A model generated the notes under the pieces. That model searched no databases, was not told where the DNA came from, and saw nothing but the letters and a program-made list of their open reading frames with translations. From Scatomonas sp963661545 (GTDB taxonomy: Bacteria > Bacillota > Clostridia > Lachnospirales > Lachnospiraceae), in contig CAVLCU010000145.1 of NCBI GenBank assembly GCA_963661545.1, positions 1 through 5,572 on the forward strand: a stretch of 5,572 bases of DNA, written 5' to 3'. Numbering within the stretch: the first letter of the stretch is position 1; every line of letters begins with the position of its first letter. Below, piece by piece: positions 4,829 through 5,572 of the stretch. A program made the translations under genes and the position numbers.

Positions 4829-5385
4829 AGGAATACCTCTCTTTCTCTTAAATACCCTTTCATTTTCTCCCGCATCCTTGCCAGGCGAACGGTTACATTT
4901 TTCTCTGTGATACCCACATAGGCCCCAATCTCCTTGCAACTGGCTCCAAACCAATATCTTCGCATAAATATGACCCGGTTCTGCTGGGACAGTGTATCCA
5001 GAAAACCCTCTATGATTCTCGCCAGCTCCTGGGTTTCTACCTGTTTTTCCAGGGTATTCCCATCTGCAAGATAGGGTTCGATTTCTTCCAGGGCCACACT
5101 GTAACTGCTGTCTCTCTTTTTTGCGGTATTGCTGTGGTACCTTTTCAGAGAGATATTCCTGACGATTTTGCAAATATAAGTGACCAGCGGCGAGGGTCTT
5201 TCCGGGGGAATCTTGTTCCAGGCTCCCAGATAAGCATCATTGATACATTCCTCCGCATCTTCGATATTTTGCAGGATATTACGGGCTAATTTACGAAAGG
5301 TCATTCCGTATTTTTTATCCAGCTCCTGGATCCCTTGCTCCTCCCGGGCAAAAAACAGCTCCAGGATCTTCTCATCTTCTATCAT
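4825..5385 (-). CDS. ECF-type RNA polymerase sigma factor
   Basis: A 186-residue sigma-70 family protein with only the two regions kept by the ECF group, which redirects RNA polymerase to a small regulon in response to an extracytoplasmic signal. Region 2 covers about residues 5-85 and includes IEDAEECINDAYLGAWNKIP (41-60), the counterpart of the core-binding and -10-recognition helices, then YICKIVRNISLKRYHS. A variable linker (about 86-118) follows. Region 4 (about 120-180) has a clear helix-turn-helix, CKEIGAYVGITEKNVTVRLA (150-169), for the -35 element. The start is ATG 5385 with AAGGAG four bases upstream (5390-5395). It is the first gene of an operon with the ATGA-overlapped membrane protein. 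A pair of GTAGTAT repeats lies upstream, and no good sigma-A promoter is visible there. ECF factors often transcribe their own operon, so self-activation is plausible. Subgroup and signal cannot be read from the sequence. Confidence 0.9.
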   Translation of the reverse strand: MIEDEKILELFFAREEQGIQELDKKYGMTFRKLARNILQNIEDAEECINDAYLGAWNKIPPERPSPLVTYICKIVRNISLKRYHSNTAKKRDSSYSVALEEIEPYLADGNTLEKQVETQELARIIEGFLDTLSQQNRVIFMRRYWFGASCKEIGAYVGITEKNVTVRLARMREKMKGYLREREVFL

Positions 5386-5463
5386 AGTTCTCCTTCCTCA
5401 TCTGTGGCTTTTCTGCCTGGTGGGTGGTGGGGCGGCGCCTGCCTCCATTGGTCCTTCACTAAT

Positions 5464-5491
5464 ATACTACGCATTTCTCCTCAAATACTAC
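5464..5491 (-). repeat. GTAGTAT direct repeat upstream of the sigma operon
   Basis: On the minus strand GTAGTAT occurs at 5485-5491 and again at 5464-5470, start to start 21 bp, close to two helical turns. The downstream copy is part of GCGTAGTATATT, which contains CGTA (an ECF-like -10 core) and TATATT (a sigma-A-like -10), but no convincing -35 partner for either was found. It could be the sigma operon's promoter region or an operator. Confidence 0.35.
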
Positions 5492-5504
5492 AGGATAGGT
5501 CCCA

Positions 5505-5544
5505 GAAATAAAAAAATTGGTTTGGGTGTCAAAACACCCAAACC
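5505..5544 (-). terminator. Strong intrinsic terminator of a gene beyond the right edge
   Basis: On the minus strand GGTTTGGGTGT and ACACCCAAACC (5534-5544 with 5519-5529) form a perfect 11-bp stem around a TTTG loop, followed by AATTTTTTTATTT (5505-5518). It ends a transcript arriving from the right and isolates the sigma operon from it. In the plus direction no good U-tract follows. Confidence 0.92.
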
Positions 5545-5549
5545 TTTGG

Positions 5550-5572
5550 TTACACGGATTGTTCCGTGCTAC
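5550..5572 (-). CDS. Possible last codons of an upstream gene (partial)
   Basis: One minus-strand frame reads ...STEQSV then TAA (5550-5552), six bases before the terminator stem, which is where a gene should end. Only six complete codons are in the window, so no function can be given. The same bases form a CACGGA/TCCGTG hairpin (5553-5568), so an RNA gene end is an alternative, although it does not fit a tRNA T-arm. Confidence 0.25.

Noticed and set aside
4829..5173. Extension of the one-TM protein upstream to 5173
   Set aside because: The extra part runs in another frame through the sigma factor gene; the ATGA overlap gives a natural start at 4828.
5550..5572. tRNA 3' end at the right edge
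   Set aside because: The CACGG stem has a six-base loop (AACAAT) without the TTCRA pattern and no acceptor stem arrangement, so it is not a T-arm.
1..5572. CRISPR array, insertion sequence, rRNA or classic riboswitch
   Set aside because: No regularly spaced long repeats, no transposase frame or terminal inverted repeats, and no recognised RNA core motif on either strand.

Overview
This 5.57-kb window most resembles a mid-GC Clostridia genome, probably Lachnospiraceae. The reasons are strong AGGAGG-type Shine-Dalgarno sites, single-species-like gene sizes, an ECF-type sigma factor coupled to a one-TM regulator of the kind common in gut Clostridia, a DegV lipid-binding protein, and an ammonium transporter with a fused P-II domain. 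No gene was checked against a database, so the taxonomy is inference.

Layout, left to right. Positions 1-240 hold a probable promoter and a strong ribosome binding site, plus a doubtful small ORF whose stop overlaps the next start. A plus-strand Fic-family AMP-transferase-like gene (241-1251) follows. It is visibly richer in A/T than its neighbours and has a DQ-repeat linker. Next on the same strand is a DegV-family gene (true start probably 1305, end 2201). It converges on a minus-strand amt-PII fusion gene (2266-3996), and a strong intrinsic terminator lies between the two. Upstream of amt is an unusually elaborate leader of about 145 nt. It has a near-consensus sigma-A promoter, one hairpin followed by UUUU, and a second long GC-rich hairpin followed by UUUUU placed directly before the ribosome binding site. 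Further right, also on the minus strand, is a two-gene operon: an ECF-type sigma factor (4825-5385) overlapping by ATGA with a one-TM putative anti-sigma/sensor protein (4235-4828). At the right edge is a very strong minus-strand terminator of an upstream gene, of which at most the last codons are inside the window.

How the genes work together. The amt-PII protein should import ammonium and carry its own P-II regulator, whose T-loop keeps the pore-plugging arginine but lacks the uridylylated tyrosine. The leader strongly suggests that expression is decided after transcription initiation, by termination/antitermination. ANTAR-protein antitermination is a plausible mechanism because it is known to control nitrogen genes and because the leader hairpins partly fit its hexaloop motif, but this is a hypothesis. 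The sigma/anti-sigma pair is a self-contained signalling module with no visible link to amt other than position. Fic is probably an acquired, self-inhibited protein-modifying enzyme. The most interesting item in the window is the amt leader.
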